From the NCBI RefSeq assembly GCF_017592825.1, contig NZ_JAGFMD010000001.1:1240001-1304000 (forward strand): DNA of 64,000 nt. The letters are read 5' to 3'. Made by a program: the position numbers and the translations under genes. Position 1 is the first letter of the stretch. Every line of letters starts with the position of its first letter. The notes beneath the pieces are model-generated. The model was not told the DNA's origin. It worked only from the letters and a program-made list of their open reading frames with translations, and searched no databases. Below are positions 31,750 through 42,200 of this stretch, in pieces. Source of the stretch: Roseivirga sp. E12. Its GTDB lineage: Bacteria; Bacteroidota; Bacteroidia; Cytophagales; Cyclobacteriaceae.

Positions 31750-33159
31750 TTAGTCTAATGTACTTGGGCAAACAAAATCTGTCACTGGAATACCTTCCTT
31801 GACAATCGCTCCAAAGCCTCCTGCAACATCAATTACTTTGTCAAAGCCTCTAGACTTTAAGATAGAAGCAAAGATTACAGATCGATATCCACCTGCACAG
31901 TGAACATAGTATTCGGTCTCCTTGTCTATTCGGTGCATCTCATTGTTAATGAAATCCAGTGGCGTATTCTTAGCTTTCTCAATATGCTCTGCCTGGTACT
32001 CTCCAGGTTTTCTAACGTCAAGTACATTGATACTTTCTGTTTCGAGTTTCTCCTTAAGTACTCCCGCACTCACTGAAACTAGAGAATCGACTTCCTTACC
32101 AGCTGCTTTCCAAGCCTCGATTCCACCCTTAAGGTATCCTAGGGTATTGTCATAACCCACTCTCGACAATCTGGTGATCACCTCTTCCTCTCTACCCTCA
32201 TCGACCACTAAAACGATTGGCTGCTGCAAGTCAGCAATCAAAGCACCTACCCAAGGGGCGAAACTTCCGTCAACACCAATGAAAATTGAGTTAGGAATAA
32301 ATCCGTTAATGAAATTAGTCTGATGGCGTGTATCAAGAACGAGTGCTCCTTCATGATTAGCCATGGCCTCAAAAGTCTCAACATCGAGTGCTACGTTCCC
32401 TTTGGCCATTACATTATCTAAACTGTCTACCCCTGTCTTATTCAGCATGGCATTCTTAGCGAAGTATTGGGGCGGAGGTAAAATACCTTCAGTAACTTCT
32501 TTAATAAACTCTTCTTTGGTCATATCCGCTCTAAGCGCATAATTGACCTTCTTTTGGTTACCCAAAAGATCGGTAGTTTCCTTGCTCATGTTCTTTCCGC
32601 ATGCCGAACCAGCACCATGAGCCGGATAAACAATTACATTATCCGGAAGCGTCATGATTTTTTCTCTCAGGCTTTCGAAGAGCATCCCTGCCAAGTCTTC
32701 CTGACTAAGGTCAGATTTAACCGCTAAATCTGGTCGCCCCACATCACCGATAAATAGTGTATCTCCACTGAATATAGCATGCTCGTTGCCTTGCTCATCT
32801 ATTAGCAAGAAAGTTGAGCTTTCAGGCGTATGGCCTGGTGTATGAAGTACTTTGATTTTTACGTCTCCCAATTCGAAGATCTCTTCATCATGCGCCTCAT
32901 GAATATCATAGGATGTCTTGGCGCCAGGCCCATAAACGATTGTAGCACCAGTTTTCTTAGCAAGTTCTAAGTGGCCAGAAACAAAATCTGCATGGAAGTG
33001 TGTTTCAAATATATATTTGATAGTTGCCTTATCATTCTCAGCTTTTGCCAAGTAGGGATGTGTCTCACGTAGCGGATCTATGATCGCCACTTCACCCTTG
33101 CTTTCGATGTAGTAAGCACCTTGTGCTAAACAACCAGTATAAATCTGTTCTATATTCAT
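31750..33159 (-). CDS. Persulfide dioxygenase fused to two rhodanese domains
   Basis: 469 residues. The N-terminal metallo-beta-lactamase domain of ETHE1/CstB type has THFHADFVSGHLEL, LHTPGHTPESS, FSGDTLFIGDVGRPDL and YPAHGAGSACG. Rhodanese 1 (about 255-345) has no active Cys (reads VVDEGRE). Rhodanese 2 (about 370-460) has the loop HCAGGYRS with Cys. The enzyme oxidises glutathione- or protein-persulfide to sulfite and passes sulfane sulfur. Start chosen at MNIEQIYTG, removing 16 charged residues. Its place between SulP and YeeE genes supports sulfide/thiosulfate handling. Confidence 0.93.
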   Translation of the reverse strand: MNIEQIYTGCLAQGAYYIESKGEVAIIDPLRETHPYLAKAENDKATIKYIFETHFHADFVSGHLELAKKTGATIVYGPGAKTSYDIHEAHDEEIFELGDVKIKVLHTPGHTPESSTFLLIDEQGNEHAIFSGDTLFIGDVGRPDLAVKSDLSQEDLAGMLFESLREKIMTLPDNVIVYPAHGAGSACGKNMSKETTDLLGNQKKVNYALRADMTKEEFIKEVTEGILPPPQYFAKNAMLNKTGVDSLDNVMAKGNVALDVETFEAMANHEGALVLDTRHQTNFINGFIPNSIFIGVDGSFAPWVGALIADLQQPIVLVVDEGREEEVITRLSRVGYDNTLGYLKGGIEAWKAAGKEVDSLVSVSAGVLKEKLETESINVLDVRKPGEYQAEHIEKAKNTPLDFINNEMHRIDKETEYYVHCAGGYRSVIFASILKSRGFDKVIDVAGGFGAIVKEGIPVTDFVCPSTLD

Positions 33160-33249
33160 TGTTTTGTTTTTTCTCTTCTCGCTGTCTTTAAGACAATCAT
33201 TGCTCAAATAACGTTCCTCCCATGCTTCAAGTCTGTAACTCTTGTTACA

Positions 33250-34965
33250 CTAAGCATTGGTTTGCATGGCAAGTTTAGCTCTTGAATCCTCCACTTCTTC
33301 TGACAAACAGTACTTCACAGCATCGTCTGTAGTTAGAAAGAAGGCATCGCCTGACTCTTTGCTCACCAGTCCATTTTTATGCAAGGCATCTCTAACCGGA
33401 CCGATTACCTCTGCAAATAAAAGTGTTATATCTTTTTCCTTCAAGGAATCAATAAGATCCCTTACACCTATAATTCCTGTTGCATCAATATGAACAACAG
33501 AAGCTGCATCTAGGATTACAAATTTCAGTTTTCCTTCCTTCGCCAAAGCAGCATTGGTTATTCTCTCTTTGATGGTTTGAATATTGACGAATACGAAAGG
33601 CACATCTACTCTTACAATCATCAATTCTTCCCAAGTCTGTAGATTGTCAAAGCGTTTGAGGTTTCGATATTCGGAAAAGCCATTCACCCTGCCCAAAAGC
33701 GCCATATGTGGATTGGCCGCCTTGAAAAGCAGGATAAGAACCGATAGGATAATACCAGAGACAATACCCGGTACCATACCAAAAGTCAAAGTAACTAAGG
33801 CCGTGGCTAGTAGAAGGCCGAGTTCAACCTTGTTTGTCTTCCAAAGTGTGAGCACATATTTAGTATCGATCAAACCTGATACTGCTACCATAATGATAGC
33901 AGCCAATATAGCATGTGGCAAGTGATAGAATAGAGGGGTTAGAAACAACAGCGTTAAAGCCACTAAGACAGCGCTAATTATCGAAGCCAGCGGTGTCTGT
34001 GCCCCTGACTGTTCATTAACAGCGGAACGTGAAAAGCCCCCAGTAACGGGATAACTTTGAAATAGGGAACCCACAATATTGGCTGCTCCAAGTGCGATCA
34101 GCTCCTGATTGGGCATTACTTTATAATTTCTTCTTTTCGATTCAATGGCCTTCGCCACCGAAAAAGCTTCCATATAGGCCACAACTGCAACAGTCAATGA
34201 TAATGGAAGTAACTGCCTGACTAAGTCCCAGCTGAGGTCTGGTAATACAAAGGCTGGTAGCCCCTGAGGAATGTCTTGGACAACACTCACTCCTTTTTCA
34301 TCTAAGCCCAAACCAAAGACTAGGAGTATACCTATAACAACAGCAATCAATGCACCAGGGATTTTAGCGCTTATTCGTTTTGACAATTTGATAAAGACAA
34401 TTCCTGCAAGACCGATTAAAAGGGTAGCCCAATGGACATCACCTATCTTCTCGAAAGCACTTGCCAGTATCTTATGTATTTCGTGCCCTCTGGCCACATC
34501 AATTCCAAGAAGATATTTAAGTTGGTTTAAACCTATAATCAAAGCGGCAGCAGAAGTAAAACCGCTAATTACTGGCTTAGATAAGAGGTTGGTAATAAAC
34601 CCCATGCGAATAAGTCCAAGTGTAAACTGAGCCACCCCCATAAAGAAGGCCAATAAGATGGCAAAAGTCACATAGGCATCAGTACCCTCTACTGCCAAAA
34701 CAGATACCCCGGTAGCAACCAAAAGTGAGTCCATGGCCACGGGAGCAACAGAGAGCTGTCGAGAAGTACCAAAGATGGCGTAAATAATTTGTGGTACTAC
34801 AGAAGCATACAGACCATAGACTGGCGGCAAACCCGCAATCAAGGCATAGGCCATACCCTGCGGTATAAGCATAATCCCTACCGTAAGCCCAGCAAAAAGG
34901 TCTCCGCTGAGGTAGCTCTTTTTATAATTGGGTAGCCAGCTTAATATTGGAAAAAATTGCTTCAA
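33250..34965 (-). CDS. SulP-family anion permease with STAS domain
   Basis: 571 residues. The opening FPILSWLPNYKKSYLSGDLF, LTVGIMLIPQGMAYALIAGL and PPVYGLYASVVPQIIYAIFG is the SLC26/SulP signature, with 12-14 membrane helices to about residue 430. A cytosolic STAS domain follows (FVILDAASVVHIDATGIIGV). It transports sulfate, sulfite, bicarbonate or another anion. First gene of the minus-strand sulfur run, so export of sulfite/sulfate made by the persulfide dioxygenase is a sensible guess. Confidence 0.95.
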   Translation of the reverse strand: MKQFFPILSWLPNYKKSYLSGDLFAGLTVGIMLIPQGMAYALIAGLPPVYGLYASVVPQIIYAIFGTSRQLSVAPVAMDSLLVATGVSVLAVEGTDAYVTFAILLAFFMGVAQFTLGLIRMGFITNLLSKPVISGFTSAAALIIGLNQLKYLLGIDVARGHEIHKILASAFEKIGDVHWATLLIGLAGIVFIKLSKRISAKIPGALIAVVIGILLVFGLGLDEKGVSVVQDIPQGLPAFVLPDLSWDLVRQLLPLSLTVAVVAYMEAFSVAKAIESKRRNYKVMPNQELIALGAANIVGSLFQSYPVTGGFSRSAVNEQSGAQTPLASIISAVLVALTLLFLTPLFYHLPHAILAAIIMVAVSGLIDTKYVLTLWKTNKVELGLLLATALVTLTFGMVPGIVSGIILSVLILLFKAANPHMALLGRVNGFSEYRNLKRFDNLQTWEELMIVRVDVPFVFVNIQTIKERITNAALAKEGKLKFVILDAASVVHIDATGIIGVRDLIDSLKEKDITLLFAEVIGPVRDALHKNGLVSKESGDAFFLTTDDAVKYCLSEEVEDSRAKLAMQTNA

Positions 34966-35016
34966 TTGTAATTTCTTAAATGGTCACACAAAAGTAGCGT
35001 GCTCCATTTCATCAAA

Positions 35017-35032
35017 AGTAACCAAAGTTACT
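35017..35032. promoter_or_regulatory. Candidate Crp/Fnr operator between SulP and the regulator gene
   Basis: AGTAAC-CAAA-GTTACT is a perfect dyad in the 155-bp divergent spacer. Its position suits control of the sulfur run, of the regulator itself, or both. Confidence 0.5.
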
Positions 35033-35120
35033 AAAGGTCTACCACAGCGAATTGGTAGAGTATATCGACTGACGATTTCTAGTGGTTTTTGACTTACCCT
35101 TCCTAACTTGTCGACCGCCT

Positions 35121-35687
35121 ATGAAAACACAACTTCAAAACTATTTTAATCGACATATTTCGCTGACCGAAGCACAGTTTGAGGAAGTATACAGCTGTTT
35201 TGAAATAAAGACTTACCAAAAGAAAGACCTGCTTTTGAGAGAAGGAGAAGTCTGCCAACACAAGTACTTCATCATAGACGGGCTGATTCGGTCTTACTAT
35301 ATAGATGATAAGGGAACTGAGAAGATCACTCAGTTTGCTATTGAGAATTGGTGGGTGACAAACACCGAGAGCTTCGCACTCCAAAGACCTTCGAATATAA
35401 ACCTTCAAGCCGTGGAGGAGACAACTGTACTTAGGATCAAAAAGGATGACTTAGATGTACTACTAGTAGAAATACCTGCGCTCGAAAAGTTTTTTAGGAT
35501 TGTGGCTGAGAACATGGTCATTGCCATTCAAAGGAGGTATGGCTTCTATATGAAAATGAATAGTAAAATACGCTATGAACATTTTGTTGAATGGATACCC
35601 GATTTTGCCCAGCGTGTCCCCTTGTATATGATCGCCTCCTATTTAGACATTACGCCAGAATATCTCAGTCAACTCCGCAAGGGCTGA
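35121..35687 (+). CDS. Crp/Fnr-family transcriptional regulator
   Basis: 188 residues from the ATG giving MKTQLQNYFNR (an upstream extension lacks coding character). The cyclic-nucleotide-binding-like beta roll covers residues 25-115 (KKDLLLREGEVCQHKYFIID). The C-terminal winged helix is short, with VPLYMIASYLDITPEYLSQL as the recognition region. No Cys cluster for an iron-sulfur centre. It faces the sulfur genes across a shared spacer and probably regulates them. Confidence 0.9.
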   Translation: MKTQLQNYFNRHISLTEAQFEEVYSCFEIKTYQKKDLLLREGEVCQHKYFIIDGLIRSYYIDDKGTEKITQFAIENWWVTNTESFALQRPSNINLQAVEETTVLRIKKDDLDVLLVEIPALEKFFRIVAENMVIAIQRRYGFYMKMNSKIRYEHFVEWIPDFAQRVPLYMIASYLDITPEYLSQLRKG

Positions 35688-35688
35688 T

Positions 35689-35736
35689 TTCTTAAGATAT
35701 CTTAAGAACTTTTACTTAGCCCCGAACATACATTTG
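35689..35736 (+). promoter_or_regulatory. Perfect 20-bp palindrome next to a TAnnTTTG promoter
   Basis: TTCTTAAGATATCTTAAGAA (35689-35708) covers the expected -33 area, and TACATTTG is at 35729. The layout suggests an operator controlling the AhpD-like gene. The Crp gene stop is only a few bases upstream. Confidence 0.6.
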
Positions 35737-35759
35737 ATCCATAATCAAAACCCACAATT

Positions 35760-36215
35760 ATGGAACGAATATCGTATCAAGAAGTACCCAAAGAAATGTT
35801 CAATAGGCTCATGGATATTGAGCTTCTAATCAAGAATTCTGGTCTAAGCACTCAATTACTCGAACTTATAAGACTCAGAGTTGCTCAGAAAAACGGCTGT
35901 GCGTACTGTGTAGACATGCACCACAAAGAACTGAAACACCTCAACGAAACCGACCTTAGGCTTTCATCAGTCTGCGTTTGGGAGGACACACCCTACTACA
36001 CGCCTTTGGAGCGCAGTGTTCTAGCCTATGCCGATTGCTTAACCCGTCTTACAAGAGGGCCTTTGAAGGATCAGATATTTGATGCATTGCTCGTCCATTT
36101 CTCGAAGGAAGAAATATGCTATTTAACCTTGGCCATCACCCAAATCAATATGTGGACAAGACTCATGAAGGCCTTCCAGTTCACTCCAGGAAAATACCAA
36201 GTTCAGAATGGCTAG
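35760..36215 (+). CDS. Carboxymuconolactone decarboxylase/AhpD-like protein
   Basis: 151 residues, all-helical. LELIRLRVAQKNGCAYCVDM and HHKELKHL give the AhpD core with a CxxC redox pair and nearby His. Such proteins act as thiol peroxidase partners. The stop overlaps the start of the next small gene by 8 bp. The palindrome just upstream suggests tight regulation, perhaps under oxidative or thiol stress. Confidence 0.9.
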   Translation: MERISYQEVPKEMFNRLMDIELLIKNSGLSTQLLELIRLRVAQKNGCAYCVDMHHKELKHLNETDLRLSSVCVWEDTPYYTPLERSVLAYADCLTRLTRGPLKDQIFDALLVHFSKEEICYLTLAITQINMWTRLMKAFQFTPGKYQVQNG

Positions 36216-36606
36216 TATGAAGATGCGCCTCACTCTGGCAAGCATGTGCTTTGCCTTAATACTTACTCAAGTTCAACATGATAAAACAATGATAATGGAA
36301 TCGAAATCAGATAAAACAACGCTTGTAGTTACCTCCACCCCAAACATGACCCAGCAGGAATCACTTAAAGCTTATGTCGAAGGTGTTATGCCTTTGCTGA
36401 TTGGCCTTGGTGGCAAGATTGTGAAGAGAAGCAAAATTGAAACAACATATCTTGGTAATGAGCCTTTCACTCACCTCTTGATCATGGACTTTCCATCAAG
36501 AAAAGCCTTAATAGAGATGTTCGATGGTGAAGATTATGCAAAGCTGGTCTCGTTAAGAGACACAGCGTTTTTAAAGATCAACATTCAGTTTGCAGATGAT
36601 CTTTAA
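36208..36606 (+). CDS. DUF1330-like small protein
   Basis: 132 residues. The core KTTLVVTSTPNMTQQESLKA, GLGGKIVKRSKIETTYLGNE and LLIMDFPSRKALIEMFDGED matches the ferredoxin-like dimeric barrel of DUF1330 proteins. The front 30 residues look like a weak signal or extension; ATG 36217 or 36295 may be the true start. Co-transcribed with the AhpD-like gene. Function unknown. Confidence 0.72.
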   Translation: MASMKMRLTLASMCFALILTQVQHDKTMIMESKSDKTTLVVTSTPNMTQQESLKAYVEGVMPLLIGLGGKIVKRSKIETTYLGNEPFTHLLIMDFPSRKALIEMFDGEDYAKLVSLRDTAFLKINIQFADDL

Positions 36607-36614
36607 CTAAGCCA

Positions 36615-36655
36615 TGAGGTTGCCAAGAAAATATTCAATTGGCAACCTCAGGGTT
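36615..36655. terminator. Strong hairpin between convergent genes
   Basis: TGAGGTTGCCAA and TTGGCAACCTCA form a 12-bp perfect stem. No long T run on either side, but the position is right for a two-way stop. Confidence 0.65.
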
Positions 36656-36761
36656 TTAGAACAGGCCCAGATGTTGACGGTACCTCTCCAACATCTTTTG
36701 AACAATATTGAAACCTGTAAGTACCTAAAGTCTATTAGGTTAGGTAAAACCCTATCTTGAG

Positions 36762-39161
36762 TCAATCTCTATACCAGGTAAAACTAGTAGGAGCATTTTC
36801 GCTTTCATACTGATCCGGTGTTTTGCAAGCTCCGAAAGAGTTATTAGGGCATATCGTTTGGCCATCAGTTTCGAAGGCACTCATTGGAGTCTGAACATCA
36901 TAACTTATTTCAATCGTCTGATCGGGTGGTCCATTTTGGTCTGAACTCTTCATAATAATGGGAAATACACCTGCCTCAAAGGCCACCCCAGCATCGGCCA
37001 AGTTGGCTCCACTAAGATCCGCATCATTAAAATTTGCCCCCTGAAGACAGGCTTTGCTTAGGTCGGTTGGTTTCCCTTGATAAATCAAGAGTTTGGTTCC
37101 TCTAAAGTCGGTATTAAGGAGACATGAGTTTGAAAAATCCACACCTTCACAAAGTTGATCTTGAATATTCGAAAAATTCACATCGACCAAATAAGAACCC
37201 GAGAAGTTTGCCAAATAAATGGCCGACCGTTCGAAGGTAGACTCGGGTAGATAGCAAGTAGAAAAATCTACCCCCACAAGATTGGCATCGTCAAAGCAAA
37301 CGCCTTGTAAGTTAGAATTTGCAAAATTAGCAGCACGCTGCCCCCCCTCACCACCGAGTATTGCACCAATAAAACTGGTATAACTGAAGTTCGAATAAGA
37401 GAGTATGGCGATTTCAAAAATGGCGGAATCGCAAATTGCTCTTTCAATCTTGCATTGATGAAAATTACTCTGGCTTAAATTGGTGCTGAAAAAGTTGGGG
37501 CCTACCTGACCTGTAGACTTCGTATTTTTAAAATTAGCCCCCACCAACTCAGAATGTCTGAAGTCTGATTGATCCAATTTTCTTCCCCCCAAATCAAAGT
37601 TCACGGGGAAAATACTATAAGCAGCTTTTAGTCCTGTTAAGTCCTGTGGTGGATCTCCCTGAATCTTTGCTCCAGACATATCAAGTAAGGTCCAGTCTCC
37701 TGCAATCAATTCATAATCGAACTGAGTGTTTACTAAAAGCGTCTTGGGCGTATTAGAGTTGAGGTCATTCAGGTCCACATTATAAAACTTGATCTTCTCC
37801 TCTCCCTTACCGGGAATGAGTTTTCTCAAATCACTATGCCCAAAATTACATTTGTTAGAGTATGCCTTTGTGAAATCAGCTTTTTCAAACGGCAAATATG
37901 ACTGACCCTCCACTTTCTTGGGTTCGTTACAATTACTGAAATTACAGTTGATCAACTCTGCACCTGTAAAATCTGCGCCCTTAAAAAAAGCTTCACTGAA
38001 ATTGCAATTTTTAAGTATGGCTTCCTTAAAATCGACCTCTGACAAATCTGACTGGCTAAAATCACAATTTTTTATGGTGCAGTTTCTGAAGTCACTACCC
38101 ACCAAAGAAGTTTTGCTAAAATCACAATTCAGCAATGAGGCGTTCTTACAACTCATTCCTTTTAAGATATTTCTATCCATGAATAATACGTTGTTCAGGG
38201 TGGAACCCTGGAAATTACAATAAGAAAGATCACAGCTTATCGGACTCGAATCGTTTATCTCAGCTCCGCTCATATTTATTCGAACAAGACTACAGCCAGT
38301 AAAAAAAACTTCGGTCAAGTCACATTCGGAAAAATTTAATTCAGAAAGATCTTGATCTTCAAAACCAAGGTTTGTCAAACCCACCCCTTTGAGTACCGTG
38401 TTCTTGTTAAACTTTGAGTCTCCCAGATAATTACTATTTATCTGAACGTTGGTCATATCACAGTTTCGAAAATCGCAAGTATTGAATTTTGCACCTTTAA
38501 AATCCGCATTTCGGAGAATTGCATTTTTAAAACTTGCTTTAGCAAAAATCGCTTTATGAAAATTTGCCCCTTCAAAGTTCTGATCACTAAAATCTAGGTC
38601 ATCAGGCAATACCGTGTAAGAAAAATCAGGTACGCCTATCAGTTCTTTATCATAGTTATTGTAGTAGGTGGTCCTTGTGATTGTCATTTGGAGGGCTGAG
38701 TCCTTATCGCTCTTTGACTCTAATATGTTCGCGGTACCTCCAACCTGATCCTTGATCTGAGTTTTATGAAGGTATTTCGTTTTCCCATTGGCCGATGACC
38801 TCCAACCAAGAGAAATTACCATTTGCATTGGATTAACACTGATCCATTCAATAAAACAGTAATCTTCATTGTCTCCAACGCAGAGTGCGTATTTGTTTAC
38901 CTTATCCATAAGTCCAGACACATACACAGGAGACTTAATAGTGAGTGGTACACCTTGAGTATCACATATTATATATAACTGAGTATCATAGTTAAAATAT
39001 GAGATCAAAGTACCATTCAAGGGTGATGAAGACACTACACAAGCATTCATGTCATCCACTTTTACAAATGCGGTTGGTACTGCTTTACCACCTTGAAAAG
39101 TCACAGGAGTGAATACTAATTTCTGATCGAATGAGAAACCCTTGGGTAATTCTTTAAGCAT
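36762..39161 (-). CDS. Large pentapeptide-repeat protein
   Basis: 799 residues. Residues 1-180 are beta-rich without a known motif (FNYDTQLYIICDTQGVPLTI). From about 190 to 720, A(D/N)(L/F)xx-type repeats follow in long runs (ANFHKAIFAKASFKNAILRN, ADFKGAKFNTCDFRNCDMTN), predicting several right-handed quadrilateral beta-helix blocks split by irregular segments. The last 70 residues are a non-repeat tail ending TSFTWYRD. No signal peptide. Cys and Asn abound in repeat positions. It is 51 bp downstream of the 1235-residue gene, so the two are likely one unit. Function unknown; too large and irregular for a Qnr-type gyrase mimic. Confidence 0.8.
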   Translation of the reverse strand: MLKELPKGFSFDQKLVFTPVTFQGGKAVPTAFVKVDDMNACVVSSSPLNGTLISYFNYDTQLYIICDTQGVPLTIKSPVYVSGLMDKVNKYALCVGDNEDYCFIEWISVNPMQMVISLGWRSSANGKTKYLHKTQIKDQVGGTANILESKSDKDSALQMTITRTTYYNNYDKELIGVPDFSYTVLPDDLDFSDQNFEGANFHKAIFAKASFKNAILRNADFKGAKFNTCDFRNCDMTNVQINSNYLGDSKFNKNTVLKGVGLTNLGFEDQDLSELNFSECDLTEVFFTGCSLVRINMSGAEINDSSPISCDLSYCNFQGSTLNNVLFMDRNILKGMSCKNASLLNCDFSKTSLVGSDFRNCTIKNCDFSQSDLSEVDFKEAILKNCNFSEAFFKGADFTGAELINCNFSNCNEPKKVEGQSYLPFEKADFTKAYSNKCNFGHSDLRKLIPGKGEEKIKFYNVDLNDLNSNTPKTLLVNTQFDYELIAGDWTLLDMSGAKIQGDPPQDLTGLKAAYSIFPVNFDLGGRKLDQSDFRHSELVGANFKNTKSTGQVGPNFFSTNLSQSNFHQCKIERAICDSAIFEIAILSYSNFSYTSFIGAILGGEGGQRAANFANSNLQGVCFDDANLVGVDFSTCYLPESTFERSAIYLANFSGSYLVDVNFSNIQDQLCEGVDFSNSCLLNTDFRGTKLLIYQGKPTDLSKACLQGANFNDADLSGANLADAGVAFEAGVFPIIMKSSDQNGPPDQTIEISYDVQTPMSAFETDGQTICPNNSFGACKTPDQYESENAPTSFTWYRD

Positions 39162-39212
39162 GGTTAAAGTTTAAGAATGTAAACAGTAAAAATCGTACTC
39201 TTCGAATCAGGC

Positions 39213-42200
39213 TTATTCTGGATCAGGTGCTGGTGCCACCCAAAGACTTACAGAAGGTTCAATACGGCCTTTATCTCCCATGATCACCTCATAATTCAAG
39301 GCATATATTGCTCGTAAGAGACTCACTGTGATTTTTGCGGCCGATACACCTGTGGTGGTCACTAAAAAGCTACCATCTGGTTTATATACATCTACTGCAT
39401 AACTGTTAGGGTCCGATCCATCAGCATCATGTCGTAACACATAGATATACCCAACTCCTTCAACAGCCATATCTAGGTAAGTAGCCCCATCAGCGTTCGC
39501 TAGGTTCATGGTGGATACTTTAGCACTTTCATCGTTGGGATCAGTAAAATAAGGAATTGGTTTTCCTTGTGTGTCAAAGGCCTGAACCCTATTATTTACA
39601 GCCTCCAAAATTAGAATGACCCCGTCAAGCCCCAACTCAATACCCCTTGGTCCATTGACCAAGCCTTCTCTAAATCCTTCTCCGGCAGTAGAATTTGCCA
39701 TAGGCGCATCCTTATCAGCCATTGCCTTATCTGGCAACTCGAGATAGAAAAGTTTATGAAGTGAGTAGCTTATCCCAAACACGTAACCTTGTGGGTGTTT
39801 GACAAACTTGTCAATCTCCACCGGAAATCTACCCCAACTCTCATTTGTATCCGTTGAAAATTCGGGCGGAACTACCTCTTCAGATGACTCATATTTCACA
39901 TACTTGAGGGAGACCTTTCGCAAGTGATAGCCACCGCCAGGATTGGTTTCTGGATTAAATTCTCCGGCTGTTGGGTCGATAAAGAAGTTTAAGCCTGATC
40001 CATCATCTGGTCCTGCCATATCATAAAGTACTCCACCTTCTTTATTAGTCGGTTTCTCCAACATTGAGAATTGCTGCTCTGGATGTTGCAATGTAGAGAG
40101 GTTCTGAACGGTGTAAGCGTTACTGCTATTATCCGCACCTGGTAGATTAGAGGCCATCCAGTCATAAGCCATCATGGCTGGCGATTGTGACATCGTGATA
40201 GAATTCCATTTTGTAACCTTGGTAGGTGCATAAGGAGAGTCAGTATGAAGTGTGGCCGTAGGTGGCTGACCTTCCGCAGCTTGCCAAAAATGACCCTCGC
40301 CCTCACTAAAAGCTATTTTTGATTTATGCTCATAAACAGAACTTGCCGAGAGAGGTACTAGGTTAGTTTCTATTTCCAATTCAGGTATTACAAGTGTGCT
40401 GCCATCAGTTCCTTTAGCTTCCAACCAGTCGGTACAACCCTGGCCTGCCTGCCAATTATTATCAGACAAGAAGAAGACATAAACTCGTAGTTTACCTCCC
40501 GCTGGCACATTTTCAAAGTTCACAATGATGTCGTCACTAAGAGGTTTTCCTGCGGGGAGCTCAAAAGTCTCCTTTGGGTTTATCACACTTTTATCATAGA
40601 CCACCGATACTAAGTATTTGGTAGCCTGATCCGGGAATTTTTTATAATCCTTATCAGCAACCAATGTCATCTGAAGATCAATAGCCCTCACTGCCTCCAT
40701 CTCAAAAACAAAAGGCGATGAAGCTACTTCAATAGAAGTTTGAGCTAATTGAGCAGCAGTTACCGCTGCATCAAAGGCTGCTTTGGCAGCATCAATAAAT
40801 GGTATACAACGCTCAGCAGCACCTTCAGCCATTCTCTTGGCCATCCATTTTCCTAGTGTACATGCCTGATTCAACAGAAGAGGACTCAGTACTGAAATCA
40901 CATCCTTAGTAGCCACTTCAGAATCCTGGGAAGTAGCGATGTAAGTAGCTGTCGCAGTTGTTACTAAAAATCCCCCAGCAGCGCACATGGCAAAAACCAT
41001 TTCGGGATCATTCATAATACTATTGGTATCCTCAGTATCGCTATTAGAGTTGCCAGCAGCAAGTAGAATAACGGGTAAAGCCAACTCGACTAGGCATGTA
41101 GCCAAAATACCCACCCAACAGACATCATTATCAATTTTACCAGTCCCTAGGCCTCCAAAAAGGAGTTTTACAGTATGCGCCTCATCAGGAACAGGGATGG
41201 TCAATGTTGTAGGGTCTCCACCCAAGGGAATACCAAAGACCTCTGTTACTGGCTGAATTAGTTGTAGATACTTTTTGTCGGGAGCTGGTTCGAATACATC
41301 ACCAAGGTATTCAGCCATTTGCTCGGGCCATTGCGCCTCAGGAGAATCCACTTCTGCGACACTTGCCAGAGTCTGATCATTTTTCTTATCAAAAGTTATG
41401 GGCTTATCATCTTCATCTAAGAACGTGACATAAGCAGATAAATGTCTGAGCCATTCGTTTGTCACCTTTACTTTAATAGAACCACCAAATCCTCCGTCAT
41501 TCGAAAACCTAAGTGGAAATTCTATGTTACTATTATCCATACACAGCATGGCTGTGGCGGAGTTGTTGTCGAGATTGGAGGCATTTATACTATATGACAT
41601 ACTCGTACGCACCTCATTAAGGATAAAACTACCCGAAAGGGTGGCCTCGGTTTCAATCGGATCTTCCTCGGTCCAGGAACTACTTAGTTCAACTTCAAAG
41701 TTCACGGGCAGATCCTCATCAATCTCGCCTACAATTTTCAAATAACCACCGATTAGTCCACTTTCATGGTCGGCCGTACATACCTTGATATAGACTTCTT
41801 CTCTCAACAATGCGGCAACAATGTTATCGTTCAATGGGATTTGTGTATCCAAATCAGACCATAAACCCGATCCTTTCCAGGTCTTTGAACCAGATGCATT
41901 CTTCCACTCTACTTTACTATCAACTGAAAGCCCATGACCTTTAGAGTGATTACTGATCACCCAATTGTAAGGATTGTTGTTTGCACTTTCGTTTGTTAAA
42001 GTGACCTCCTTTGAAACAGGTTGCATCGCACCTGGCGATTCAGAGTTGGTGACATTCGCATCGGCATTGTAACTATCACTGGTTGCCCCCTCAACGCTAT
42101 TCCAGGTTTGCCCTTCTAACTCTTCTTCATCCGCACAGTATTTAACCGCCAATTTCAAAGGGGCCTCCATGGCGCTTTTTACATCAGGAGAAAGTTCCAT

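Noticed and set aside
36762-39161. Quinolone-resistance (Qnr-like) protein
   Set aside because: 799 residues with irregular blocks and a distinct N-terminal domain, against about 215 residues of regular repeats in Qnr.
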